DNA of 47,011 nucleotides from Branchiostoma floridae (taxonomy: Eukaryota; Chordata; Leptocardii; Amphioxiformes; Branchiostomatidae), in NCBI RefSeq assembly GCF_000003815.2, contig NC_049986.1, forward strand, positions 5,402,357 through 5,449,367, read 5' to 3'. Position 1 is the first letter of the stretch. Each line of letters begins with the position of its first letter. A program made the translations under genes and the position numbers. Under the pieces are notes generated by a model that was given only the letters and a program-made list of their open reading frames with translations, ran no database searches and was not told the origin of the DNA. This document shows, piece after piece, positions 21,856 to 32,277 of this stretch.

Positions 21856-22641
21856 ACACCTTGATATACTTTTCTGTATTGTCGTGTGTGTCTCGTTGTA
21901 ACTGCTTTGTGCATAGTCTTGAAGTAAACAAACTTAATTTTTACAGTGCCATTCCTGTTGTATCTTAGATTAGCCATCTTGCACAAGTAAGTGATTCATC
22001 CTTGATGTACTTATCTTGTACCAAGATCTTATGTATTTGTTATTCCTAGATTAAAATAGTTCTGCACTAATAAGAAATTGCGTTAATGTTTATAATGCCT
22101 TGTTACTATCTTTTATTCTATTTCATGTTGATATTATATGTCTGTAGTTGGTACATTAAAAAGCGCCAACATTGCCATATGTTTACCCTGCAGAAAACAG
22201 ACAACTAAACAAACCTTGCGAGCTCGTTATGTGTAATTATAAAGTTAATCATCAAATATATGTTTGACCTCCATAGCCTTGTGTACAAAGCGTAAGATTA
22301 TACAACTCACCCCTTGGAACACAGCAGCTGTTTCTGTGATATCTACACATATATAAATAGATATATACCGCAGTATCCGAGCAGTCAGGACGAACTGGAA
22401 GAAAAAAAGAACGAGCCACAATGATATTGTGAGGGACAATGGAAGATATATAATAAATCTTAGTGGCTTGTTATTATATTCCTTGCAATATCGCGCGCGC
22501 GAGACAGGACTGTTGGCTATATGTAGCTTCCACGTGTCCTCCCTGTTAGCTTTCTATTGACTTTACTTATTACATAACAACTGATATCTTGAGAACACCA
22601 CTGGTGTTTCTGAGCAATTTATTTACATACCGTTACATATA
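21856..22641. other. Intergenic between FReD genes
   Basis: AT-rich, with a short cgcgcgcgcg stretch at about 22493-22502. No exon recognised. Confidence 0.5.
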
Positions 22642-23173
22642 TTAGGCCGCAGCAAGTAAATTTTATGGATGACATCAGCGCGCGCATTACTTTTTGCCTG
22701 ATTTCAGAAAAAAAAGAATATTTTTCTTCTGCAGGGATGGTCAACATGACGATAAAGTACCAAAATAAGCAAATATGTTGTATTGTAACCTAATAATGTA
22801 CTTGTAGAAGTGACACTTGTGAGGTGCCCAGGGCTGTAGTTGTAGAAATGAAACTTATTGGATAGTTGTAAAAGTGACACCAATATGGAAGCCATGAGCG
22901 TGGTTACCAACTTTGTTGGTGATGCCAATCTACCACAGTAGTGTCACTTTTACCACACCAGTACATTGAATACAGGAATTAATGCCTTGTTGGCTCTGAT
23001 ACCATGTTTTGTCCCTTTAATTTTGTTACAACATTCATCACAACTTTATGGTGCCTATTTGTGAAAATGTAGCCATCTTTTTTTCCACCCATCTTGTTTT
23101 TTTCCCGCCCTATCGCACTATTTTTGCAGTCTGCAGAGGATGTCATCCATAACATTTACTTGCTGTGGCCTAA
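22642..23173. mobile_element. Non-autonomous DNA transposon, family E, copy 2
   Basis: Same ends and interior as 18946-19497, with several indels. Its right end is only a few bases upstream of the TATA box of the FReD gene. Confidence 0.85.
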
Positions 23174-23175
23174 TC

Positions 23176-23183
23176 TATATAAA
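23176..23183 (+). promoter_or_regulatory. TATA box of the FReD gene
   Basis: TATATAAA lies 47 nt before the start ATG, so a start site near 23207 would leave a 5' UTR of about 20-25 nt. Confidence 0.65.
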
Positions 23184-23229
23184 CCCCAGGCGAGTGGACC
23201 TTTACCAGTAGTTTTTCTGTCACGTCACC

Positions 23230-23466
23230 ATGGCTGTCCTTACCACAGTAGTCCTTGTTCTACTGCACCAACTCAGCAGGTCAGCAGCCCAACATGGCTC
23301 AGAGGGGGCCGGGGTGTGGCCCGAGAGTGAAATTGGAGAACACGTCACCCTGACTGGGTCTTGTCTGGCATATGGAGAACTTCTACAGTACTTAACTAGA
23401 CAGGACAAGCTGGAGAGCGAGTTAGAGGCACTGAAGAACGAGACTCAGAAATGCTGTGGGGGAACA
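23230..23466 (+). CDS. FReD gene exon 1: signal peptide and start of coiled coil
   Basis: 79 codons from ATG (caccatgg context) to donor ACA/GTAAGT, ending QKCCGGT. Confidence 0.9.
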
Positions 23467-25537
23467 GTAAGTCTAATAGATGTTCCCATCTTAAAACTGT
23501 CTTCTACAGATAACGTAGTGCTACCAAATGCCGTCCGAATCGTTCAAAACGCCATTTTATTACACACTCATGTAAGGAACACGTGAGCTGAGCCAAATGT
23601 TAACTTGTCTTGATATATCAGTCTTCTAGAAAGAACAATACATGGCCTGTTATTTTTCTCCATGCTGTGCAAGCACACATTTGAACTCAGAGGTTTACAT
23701 TGACGAATTGCGCTAGCGTGACCTATTGCCCTTCACTTGAGCCTTTTTCCTTCTGTGCAATCCGTTTAAAAGACTAAGACTCGACGAAGTTTCATTGTAA
23801 GTGGCCAAAGTTTTCAAATCAAACACCTTAAAATAACGAGATTACGGTTTATTAGCGTTCCTGCTATTCAGAAAAAGGGAACGAAGTGCATAATGTCCAA
23901 TCGTATATGTGATACGTCAAGCGTGATACCTACATGTAGACATAGAGGACACGAGCTCTTGTGTCGCTGGATACAGACTTACTTATAGCATTGCACAGAG
24001 AAAAGAATCACTAATGATCATACTCGTTCACTCTTTCTTTCTTTCAACTAGATATATATATGTGTGAATAACCCAAAGTGAACGACAGAAGGTAGTGCAC
24101 GGCATATGGTAGCGCTACATCATTTACCTCGCATCGCACTTTTGAGAGCAACGTACTAATATATAATACCTTAACTTGAAAGTATTGTAACCTTGATAGT
24201 ATCACCGAACCCATTCTTATATCCTGTAGCACCAAGCCAGCGCTTTCCAGCAACAGCAGGCCATGGTTGAAGAGCTGGAAGCAACAGTGGGTGACCAGGC
24301 TAACACCATGTTACAACTAGAGGATACAGTCAACAGCCAGGCCAACACCATTCGGCAGATGCAGACCCTTCTGAGCCAATTATCAGGTTCATTTCCAATA
24401 TCTTTCCTTATTTTCTGTTTGCTTTTTGACAGACGAGGAAGATGTGGCACTGCACTTAAGTTAGTAATTTACAGAACAGTGCCACATACACAGTACAGAC
24501 AGAAGGTAGTCTTTTCTTCTACCTCCCAGTCCAAAGTCAGGTACCCATTTTTACACCTGAGTGAAGTGATGAAGGTCGTATAAAATGTCTTTCCCAAGGG
24601 CACAACGTCAAGGGCACGACGAGTATCGAACTCGGGACCTCTAGATTCTAAGCCGGACGCTCTACCAGTCACACACGACGGTATATCTTTCTTTGATAAT
24701 GGTTCCAGTTTCTCAAGCTAATACATACACCTTTATACACACAACTTCAAGACAGGCTAAGCGGTCCCCGTGACTGTATGGAGCTGTTGACAACTGGACA
24801 CGACACCAGCGGGGTGTACACCATCTACCCTGAGGGCGATGGCAAAAGTGCTGTTCATGTTTACTGTGATATGGACACTGACGGGGGTGGATGGACGGTG
24901 AGATTGTGTTATCTTTTGAAATTTGTCTTTATGCATCAATCTTTAGCACCATATCATTTTCCCCAGGACGTATTTGAAACTAGAATTACATTTGAGTTGT
25001 CGTTCTATGCATTGGACCTCTAGATAATCAAATTAAACTTTCTGTTCGCCGAGGGGGCATCTAAAGAGCAATTTTACCATGATAGGCTCACGTAGATTGT
25101 TTGGGCTACAGACGTTATACACAACTAATCACAGCCTTTCTAAAGTATATTCTTGACAATATTTGCATTTGCAGCTGTTTCAAAAGCGTCAAGACGGTTC
25201 AATGAACTTCTACCGAGACTGGCAGGCGTACAAGACAGGGTTTGGTGACCTGAGGGGAGAGTTCTGGCTAGGTATGCATATGGTTACAGAACATTTGACA
25301 AATGGTTGAAGTGGCTACTTTCTTTGTAAAGCATTATTGCATGTGACGTGTTCTGCGTTTCTTGGACATCAGGCAATGACCACCTGCACCGCCTGACGGC
25401 CCAGGATGTGTACGAACTGAGGGTGGATCTGGAGGACTTTGAGGGTAACACGGCCTACGCCAAGTACAACATCTTCAGGGTGGAGGATGAGGTGCACAAG
25501 TACAGGCTGACTGTGGACGGTTATAATGGCACTGCAG
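23230..25537 (+). CDS. Fibrinogen-related (FReD) secreted protein, exons 1-5
   Basis: Five exons join in frame: 23230-23466, 24230-24386, 24752-24897, 25175-25271 and 25373-25537 (802 nt, 267 codons plus one base). Residues 1 to about 20 ([20 protein letters not shown]) form a signal peptide. Exons 1-2 continue with a heptad-like coiled coil ([43 protein letters not shown]) that probably multimerises the protein, with a CC pair at the end of exon 1. The FReD domain starts near residue 138 ([68 protein letters not shown]). A terminal exon like 21514-21776 would give 354 aa, but it is not seen; the gap at 25563 follows. Candidate relatives are ficolin, angiopoietin-like and FREP proteins in innate recognition; ligand unknown. 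Intron 2 holds a SINE. Confidence 0.9.
24230..24386 (+). CDS. FReD gene exon 2: coiled coil
   Basis: Acceptor atcctgtag and donor TCAG/GTTCAT. It encodes 52 codons, Gln- and Leu-rich. Confidence 0.85.
24469..24683 (-). mobile_element. tRNA-derived SINE, copy 1
   Basis: On the minus strand the head has an A box (tggtagagcg, 24658-24667) and a B box (gagttcgatac, 24623-24633), followed by a body with cccttgggaaagaca and gtaaaaatgggtacctgact. It lies antisense in intron 2 of the FReD gene. The body matches 38442-38690. Confidence 0.85.
24752..24897 (+). CDS. FReD gene exon 3: start of fibrinogen domain
   Basis: The acceptor is the AG of cttcaag, chosen because only this AG keeps exon 2 in frame ([13 protein letters not shown]). 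Donor ACG/GTGAGA follows GGGWT. Confidence 0.85.
25175..25271 (+). CDS. FReD gene exon 4
   Basis: Acceptor atttgcag and donor CTAG/GTATGC. It encodes [16 protein letters not shown] to FWLG. Confidence 0.9.
25373..25537 (+). CDS. FReD gene exon 5
   Basis: Acceptor gacatcag and donor GCAG/GTGTGT, phase 1-1. It encodes [20 protein letters not shown] to DGYNGTAG. Confidence 0.9.
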
Positions 25538-25562
25538 GTGTGTGAGTTGATAGCCAGTCCGT

Positions 25563-25662
25563 NNNNNNNNNNNNNNNNNNNNNNNNNNNNNNNNNNNNNN
25601 NNNNNNNNNNNNNNNNNNNNNNNNNNNNNNNNNNNNNNNNNNNNNNNNNNNNNNNNNNNNNN
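25563..25662. other. Assembly gap (100 N)
   Basis: Unknown-size gap 26 nt after FReD exon 5; the likely site of its missing terminal exon. Confidence 0.98.
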
Positions 25663-27169
25663 GAGCCCGGCTACTGGTTTAGTTCCACCCTACACAATCA
25701 GCAGTACGTCTCCCCGCCATACGCAGTTGATTTCTAATTTAACTTTTAGTTTTGTGATAACTTGAGCGGCGAATTCGAAAGGGGTTGTGGTACTGTCGTA
25801 AGACAATGCATTGACTTGTAAATCATATCAGTAAGCTTTTTGGTTTTCGTAATGAGTAGGAATTTCCTGAGGATAAATACAAGTTCACCGGCGGATCATA
25901 CAGCATCGTGCGGCTAGCCGGAGCTTGTATAGCACTTCCTTCCGCGGGAATAGTACGCCCACCCGCTGGATGAATATACCTTGTCTCTTACAGGTTTGAA
26001 TCTGTTCCTTGTATGTCATGTAAGGACCGAGTGAGAACGGATCGAGTTGAGATGTGTAAAGTACACAGTGGCCACTGAAAACGGCAGATCAGCAATCCGC
26101 TGGTCGTGTCACTTTATTGTGGACTGTACTATATACACCAACGAAAAAAACGTCCTCTTCGATTGCATGCAAGATATCTTCCCTAATTTCCGTTATATAA
26201 AGAGTAAGGAAAAAATGATATTCCTTATGCAACTAGCTAAATCCTGTATTATTGATTACATCTAACATATGTTTGCAAGAAGAAGTTGAACCTGTACATA
26301 CTAGCACATAGTCTCTGTAGATGTAGAAAGATAACACTTTTCTTATATGAAATTGTGTTTTATCGCTATGACCTGTACTTAGCTTGTTTGAGTATAAATT
26401 ACAATAGAGGTCTTTCATTCATTAATTAATCTTCGTTTAAGTGCACAAGGAAAGGAGTGCTCCAGGCCAGGAGCGCTGTGTAATACTTATATAGGAGGCA
26501 TCACAGCATCAACGCTGCACGCTTTCAGTGATCTTCCGTGGCTCCAACGCATTGGTCCGACGCAGCTGAACAGTATACCGGTAGGATTTCTACATTCATT
26601 CTGTAGAACATCATTTCCCATATGCAATTTTACAGTTACCGATTTTAAGTACACTAGTAGTTGTTGTTATCGTAAACCCGCTCAGTTTATCGCCTCGCCA
26701 CTGAGAGTTTTACGGGCGATAAGGCCTCGCCTCCGCGGGGAGGACTTTGTATATTGCCGGTATGTTTTAGAATGTCCACGACATTGGCTTCGGAGTTTTA
26801 AACGCGAGTACGAGACTTGTTTAGAGTGAATTGACTTAGCCCGACAATATATTAGGAAGTCCACCGTCAAATACGAGGGTAATTGGACGGGGCCAACGAC
26901 AGTTTCTCCCGCGGAGCGTCGTGCGGCTATCCCGGGCCATAATATGGCATTTTAGCGATATCCCCAGCCCTCTGCTTGTTGGTTACCAGCCTAGCCCTGT
27001 TCCATATTTTGTCTCTTGCCTAACATTGTAGCTACCTTTATTTGGGTGCGGAACAAAGCTAAGAAGATTGGACTCCAGTCTATCGCTTGCCTGTTTTTAA
27101 TCTGTTTTTTTACTTTGAAGTAATTAGTAAAATATCCGTCGACATCCCTTGATGTCCTAGAGATATTTA
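25663..27169. other. Non-coding region with a possible first exon near 26520-26580
   Basis: A TATA-like string (ttatatagg, 26488-26496) precedes a segment ending accg/gtaggattt at 26580. That junction is identical to the ends of the duplicated first-exon segments at 31696 and 32809. No coding sequence was recognised. Confidence 0.4.
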
Positions 27170-27584
27170 CCGGATAGCTGGAAAAATCGTAGAAATGGAA
27201 CAAATAGAGGAGTAAGCCGGTCAGAGAACTATAGCCGGCTAGGGTCTATACCAGATCCGTGGATCGTGTGCTGTTCCCTAGCTGGCTATTGTAACATGTG
27301 TAGCTTATTAGCACCAGTAACTGTTTAACATGTTAGACTAACACGCATGCGTATATGACGTAGCAAGAGACGCCCAAGAGAGACCCTGCACAGATAGGAC
27401 GTCTGTGCAGAGACCTGAAGAATAAACAGCTTGAAAGTGCATACTGGCCTGGTGTCATCCTGATGGATTCCTACCTAGAGGTAGAAGGACGGTCCGAGAA
27501 CAGATAGGACGTGTCGCAGCTATAGTTCTCTGGTCGGCTTACTCCTCTATTTGTTCCATTTCTACGATTTTTCCAGCGATCCGG
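27170..27584. mobile_element. Palindromic MITE (family F) split by a solo LTR
   Basis: The left arm (ccggatagctggaaaaatcg..., 27170-27289) and right arm (..., 27524-27584) are inverted copies: tagaaatggaacaaatagag / ctctatttgttccatttcta, and gaggagtaagccgg / gcttactcctc. A related single arm is at 31793-31867. Confidence 0.85.
27290..27518. mobile_element. Solo LTR (229 bp) with 5-bp target duplication
   Basis: It starts TGTAACATG, ends GTGTCGCA, and is flanked by GCTAT on both sides (27285-27289 and 27519-27523). It contains a TATA-like cgtatatg at about 27350 and AATAAA at 27421. Removing it with one GCTAT rejoins the arms of the host palindrome (gccggctaggg / ccctagctggctat). The family is not identified; 5-bp duplications are typical of LTR retroelements. 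Confidence 0.8.
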
Positions 27585-28949
27585 AGTCTGGTAGAGACCC
27601 CCCGATACAAATGCGTGCACACGTCAGGTCACAGGGCCGTCTGCAGGAGGCATTTTGTTGTTCAACCGTATGTTGTGCGCGCACCCACCAGGACCTATCA
27701 ATTACACCGCTGTGAGAACTCTCCTGACTTCTGATGGTATTTATGCAGGTGGCTAATAGGTTAATCTTCGTTGGGAATGTTCCTGATCTTTGACATCCTG
27801 GCCAGGGGAAAGTTATACTGGTGAGGAAAAGCTAAACGCAGTGTTACTTTTGTGACACATAGAGTAAACAAGACTTCAGATGTTTTAAATTCCTCAACCC
27901 GGAACTACACATCATGATGTAGAAGATTTTTTCAAACGAAAATCAGAAACAAATTGTGAGAAATCTTTGTTACAGATTAATTAGGTATCATTACGAGCAG
28001 TTAAGATTGGCAGATGTGTGGTAATGTGTATCTGGCCTACTAGAATTACACGAACTTTTTATATGTTGTTTCCATCACCTCAGCTTAATAGCAACTGAAT
28101 AAACTTGTTTTACAATACGGTACGCCTGGCGAGTAGCACTAAGGTGGGCCTTCACTTTATGACTAAAGTAAAGTAAGTCTCTAGTTCTGGTATTTACAAT
28201 GTCTTAACGGAAGAATAAAAGGATAAAGGATTAACGCACGGATAATTTTGTTTGTGACAGGAGGAGGTTGAATTCACAAGCTCAGGGGCCGCACTAATGG
28301 AAGTTTCTCGGCAATCCTGTTCCACATAGGGCTCAGATAGCAGGTTGTTCAGTAGTCTTGGTGGTACATCGGGTGTAGGAGTGTAAGGGCACCAACACTT
28401 CGCTGCTGTTCTAGGGTCTGGATTTGGATACTGCCCAGTGAGTCTTGATTTTCTAATACATGTGTATGTGAAATCACACGTTGTTGACACTTGTTTAGGC
28501 TAAAGTTATTGAGGTCAACGCCCCCCCCCCCCACCTCTCCCCTCCAATGCAATGTATTTTCACGATTTCGAGCGCCGACGGCACGAGTCGTCGCAATGTA
28601 GGTCCGTTGGCCCTCCCCCGGCTCAAAAAAATTCAATGATCCTCCCCCTAGTGCACCAGCCACCCCCCCCCCCCCCCCCCCGAAAATATCGTCCATTCCC
28701 TACCTGAGTAACTGGGCCATGACGGATTGAGGCCATGTATATAGCTTCTGACCCGGAGATGTCTAGACCTGATGGAACCAATAACCCACTTTAATCCAGG
28801 GGTCAAAGAACCACTTTGAAACCACTATGATCACGTATAAGTCTGCAATTGACGTGGTATTTTGTATACTAGTAACTAAGCCATGACTAGACTGTGAAAA
28901 GTCGTTAACATAACAGTGGTGAAAAAGTTGTAGTCACTTATCAGATAGC
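27585..28949. other. Non-coding, two long C runs
   Basis: Runs of about 12 C (28521-28532) and 19 C (28663-28681) bracket a pyrimidine-rich segment. No gene was recognised; open frames reading through the C runs are glycine-rich artefacts. Confidence 0.5.
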
Positions 28950-29093
28950 CTAATGCACGTAAGCTAGCGACAAATCCATATATCCACAGGGGAAGATTCT
29001 ACAAATCCTTACTAACAAGGAACAAGGAACGAACAAATACCACACCATGCCCTCTTGAGTTAGTAGCAACATTCTATCTTTATTATCTCTCAC

Positions 29094-29300
29094 CTGAGTG
29101 GTTGACAAAAACACAGACGGTCCATCCAGCACACAAGGAATCCATTTTGTCCACAGATTTGTCGCCTCACTACTAAGCATAACTGCCCGCTTCTTTCCTC
29201 CTGCGATCTCAAGTCCATGCTTGATGGTCACGGCTAGAGCTTCAGCCCTCTTACAAGTTGTATTACTATCACCCGCTAACGACGACTTTTGACGCATCAC
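29094..29300 (-). CDS. Possible first coding exon, product unknown
   Basis: From ATG at 29300 the frame runs about 69 codons to a consensus-like donor (ACTCAG/GTGAGA). It includes AGDSNTTCKRAEALAV, KHGLEIAGGKKRAVML and CVLDGPSVFLSTTQ. Codon use looks coding-like but I do not recognise the family. A decayed relative lies at about 30045-30130, on the other side of the minisatellite. Confidence 0.35.
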
Positions 29301-29540
29301 ACTGTGTGAAATAATCAGTCAGTTCCCTAGTCCTGGGCATGGCCGGCCCGGCCGTTCACAGAACTATCTGTTCTTGAATGGCAGGTCCGGGCAGCGCGGA
29401 CGGTTGTTCACCCAGCACGTACAGTGATCTACGGAATGCCAGTCTGGTACTTTCACTCGGTTGGGCCACATTCTTGGTCACATAGGGGTCACATATCCGA
29501 AGTGCTCGGAACATGATACCTGGTTAATCTTTAACTTTGG

Positions 29541-30009
29541 GCTGGGATTGGGTGGGGATAGGATAGGGAAAGGGTTTGGATAGGGTTGGAATAGGGTTTG
29601 GATATGGTTGGAATAGGGTTTAGATAGGGTTTGGATAGGATTGGGGTAGGGTGCAGATAGGGTTGGAATAGGATTGGGGTAGGGTTTGGATAGGATTTGA
29701 ATAGGGTTTGGATAGGGTTGGAATAGGGTTTGGATAGGGTTGGAATAGGGCTTGGATAGGGTTGGAATAGGGTTGGGGTAGGGTTCAGATAGGGTCGGAA
29801 TAGGATTGGGGTAGGGTTGAAATAGGGTTTGGATAGGGTTGGAATAGGATTGGGGTAGGGTTTGGATAGGGTTGGGATAGGATTGGGGTAGGGTTTGGAT
29901 AAGGTTGGGATAGGATTGGGGTAGGGTTTGGATAAGGTTGGGATAGGATTGGGGTAGGGTTTGGATAAGGTTGGGATAGGATTGGGGTAGGGTTTGGATA
30001 GGATTTGGA
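29541..30009. repeat. G-rich minisatellite (AGGGTT/GGATAGG-like units)
   Basis: Interleaved variants of ggatagggttggaatagggt, gggtagggttt and gataggattg over about 470 bp. It is flanked by a duplicated segment (about 29200-29540 and 30045-30345). The plus strand has many GGG runs and so G-quadruplex potential. Confidence 0.9.
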
Positions 30010-30044
30010 TATAACAGTAAGCTACTCTAGATCTCCTGGTGCGA

Positions 30045-30345
30045 GGAACTCCAGTCCATGTTTGATAGCCACGTACGGATAGACTTCCACCCGTTTACAC
30101 TGTATCGCCCGCTAACGACGACGTTTGACATCTGGCGTTGTGCATGTGAAATCGCTCAATCCCCTACACATACGTACAGTTCCCAAGTCCTGACCATGGC
30201 GGGCCGTTCACAGAGCTATCTGAGCTTGAATGACAGGTCGGGCAGTATGTAGGATCATGTAGCAGTATGCCGGGCGTACTTTCACTCAATTTTGCCACAT
30301 TCTGGGCCACATACCGATACCTGATACCTGGTTAGTCTTTGACAG
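30045..30345. repeat. Diverged duplicate of 29200-29540
   Basis: Shared blocks in order: gtccatg(c/t)ttgat, cccgctaacgacgac, aagtcctg..catggc, gccgttcacag and tgatacctggtta. Confidence 0.7.
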
Positions 30346-31431
30346 AGGTATTCAAAACCTTCCAAGTCTTGTTTGCTATAGGTGTTAGACAAGAAAATAC
30401 CGCGTTATATATAATTATGTTTTGCTAAGAACTAGGTTTTGCCTCGCTACTACTAGTATGACCTAGTATGTTATGGAAAATTCATGACACAGATCGACGT
30501 ATCAGCTATACACAGTTCCGCCTAGGGAGCCGGGACGAAGAAAAACGGTTGAGAACAACGGAAACATGTGTCTCCCGTAGACGACGGCCCGCCTCTGTTG
30601 TTTTATAAGTCACATTACAAGGACATTCATGATCAGTTACCCTTTGATACTCAGGGGTTTTACTAATATCGAGTATACATACGATCTTTGTATGGATTCC
30701 GTACTAAAATCCGTATGTTCCTTTATAGTATATAGTGGATCGTATGAATTCTGAATAATTCGAAGCACCCTGTTGCTTACGGGCGTACGTCCAACCATGC
30801 ACAGTAATTGATTGTCTTACTGACAGGTGGTTGACAAGCCAACAGAAGGCACTTGGTGTGAAACAACTGTATCAAAGCGCGAAGGGTCAAATTTACATAC
30901 CCTCGCGCTCGTACAAGTTACATGATTGTTTACAGTAGGATGGTTTACAGTAGCATAATTGTTTGACGTCATGACAAACAAAAGCATGACTGACAGCTTT
31001 GGAGTTTGGCACCGACTATATTTGCTCCGGGTTGACAAGGACGTTGAAACAGTCCCTCTTGGGGTTGACAAGGGTATGGTATATCTATGTCGACTAGAAA
31101 CTCCAACATTTCTTAGCAGGAGTCCGGGTTTTCAAAGCCATCGCACCAAATCATTTTAGCTGGTGGTTTGTGTTGTTTTCTTTCGTACTATTTTCTGGAA
31201 TGCTCGTGGGGTCACAAAGGACATGCTAACGAAAATCCATCAAGTAACGTTAGATGTCAGCATGTTGAAAAGGTTGGGCACATCTTTGCTCCGCCTCTGT
31301 GGTTCACCTAGCCTCAGTTGTGGTTCACCGGTTGTGTATCAGAATTCGCACAATCAGAATGTATGTGAAGTTGGGAGTGGGCTTCTGAATCCGAGTCTTT
31401 CAAAAATCGACAAAAGTAGTTTTATTTCTTC

Positions 31432-31495
31432 CGTCAGCAGGACACGACATTATGGAACGGTTAGACAAGGCTTTGGCAAACAAACAAATATTTAT
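31432..31495 (+). pseudogene. Partial duplicate of the TRAF-like first coding exon
   Basis: tccgtcagcag acceptor then gacacgacattATGGAACGG parallels the functional copy (tccgtcaacag, then gatacgccagcattATGGAAGGG at 34590). The copy reads MERLDKALANK and then diverges with no donor or downstream exons. The upstream 300 bp also align loosely with 34100-34570. Confidence 0.6.
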
Positions 31496-31599
31496 CCAAA
31501 GTGCCATTCTCGAGAGGGGGCGAGCACACGCGCAGTCTCCAAACAGGTCCTTTTGTGTAGCTGTCAGAATACACTGGTCAGTACATGTGCATGTACCAG

Positions 31600-31760
31600 T
31601 ATATGTAGTGACGCGTGGCGTACGCTTCTCACAGCCAGTCGCTCACCAGCCTTGGACGTGTCAACAGCTCTATATCTTCCAGCTGCATCTATACTGGTAG
31701 GATTTTCATATTTATCTCGTGTTGGCAAGTTAGGAAACAAAACAGAATTTCTCCAATGTA
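31600..31760 (+). promoter_or_regulatory. Duplicated promoter/first-exon segment, copy 1
   Basis: gtacgcttctcacagccagtc to ctatactg/gtaggattttc matches copy 2 at 32705-32880 at an offset of about 1.1 kb. The conserved GTAGGA junction at 31697 looks like the donor of a noncoding exon. Confidence 0.5.
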
Positions 31761-31792
31761 ACGTTACAGTTATTAGTCTTTACAGGACTCGA

Positions 31793-31867
31793 TATCCGGG
31801 TCGCTGGAAAAATAGTAGAAATGGAACAAATAGAGGAGTAAGCTGGCCAGAGGACTATAGCCGGCTA
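31793..31867. mobile_element. Solo arm of family F palindrome
   Basis: tatccgggtcgctggaaaaa, tagaaatggaacaaatagag and actatagccggcta match the left arm at 27170-27237. It stops exactly where a family A MITE begins. Confidence 0.75.
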
Positions 31868-32116
31868 AAGGCCCCCTCTCACTTGACGTGCGGCACGCTT
31901 GCGGCATTGCTGCGTTCGGAAGATGCTCAACGAATTTCAGAGATAAAGAACGAATTTTCTTACTTGTTGTGTATTTTGTGGTCTTCTATGTCACACTTTT
32001 ACGTATTGCGCAATATCTGAATTATAACAAATCGGAGAAAATAACAAAACAGTACCGCAGTGAACGAACGCAGCAATGCCGCAAGCGTGCCGCACGTCAA
32101 GTGAGAGGGGGCCTTA
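31868..32116. mobile_element. MITE, family A, with TAA target duplication
   Basis: Ends AGGCCCCCTCTCACTTGACG and its near-perfect inverse are flanked by TAA on both sides. The interior matches 16223-16476 in the opposite orientation. A 3-bp TWA duplication points to PIF/Harbinger (inference). The long open frames across it are not genes. Confidence 0.85.
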
Positions 32117-32277
32117 AGGAAAAGCGCGCGCAGTTTTCCATTGTACTATTATATATAAGAAGTACACAATGTTGTTATCGTGAAAACCACGGGCCAGTTA
32201 CCAGTTTCTCCCTCGGAGTGTAGTAGGGGCGAGCCCGGGTTGAAGCTCCACCCTGCCCTACACATATATAGTGAATC

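Noticed and set aside
28349-28696. Glycine-rich frame on the minus strand
   Set aside because: Produced by the two C runs.
29541-30009. Telomere or subtelomere
   Set aside because: The units are irregular and the array is flanked on both sides by unique and duplicated DNA, so it is an interstitial minisatellite.
31163-32020. 285-residue frame, the longest without N
   Set aside because: It crosses the decayed TRAF-like exon, the duplicated first-exon segment, a solo MITE arm and a family A MITE; no coherent domain or splice logic.
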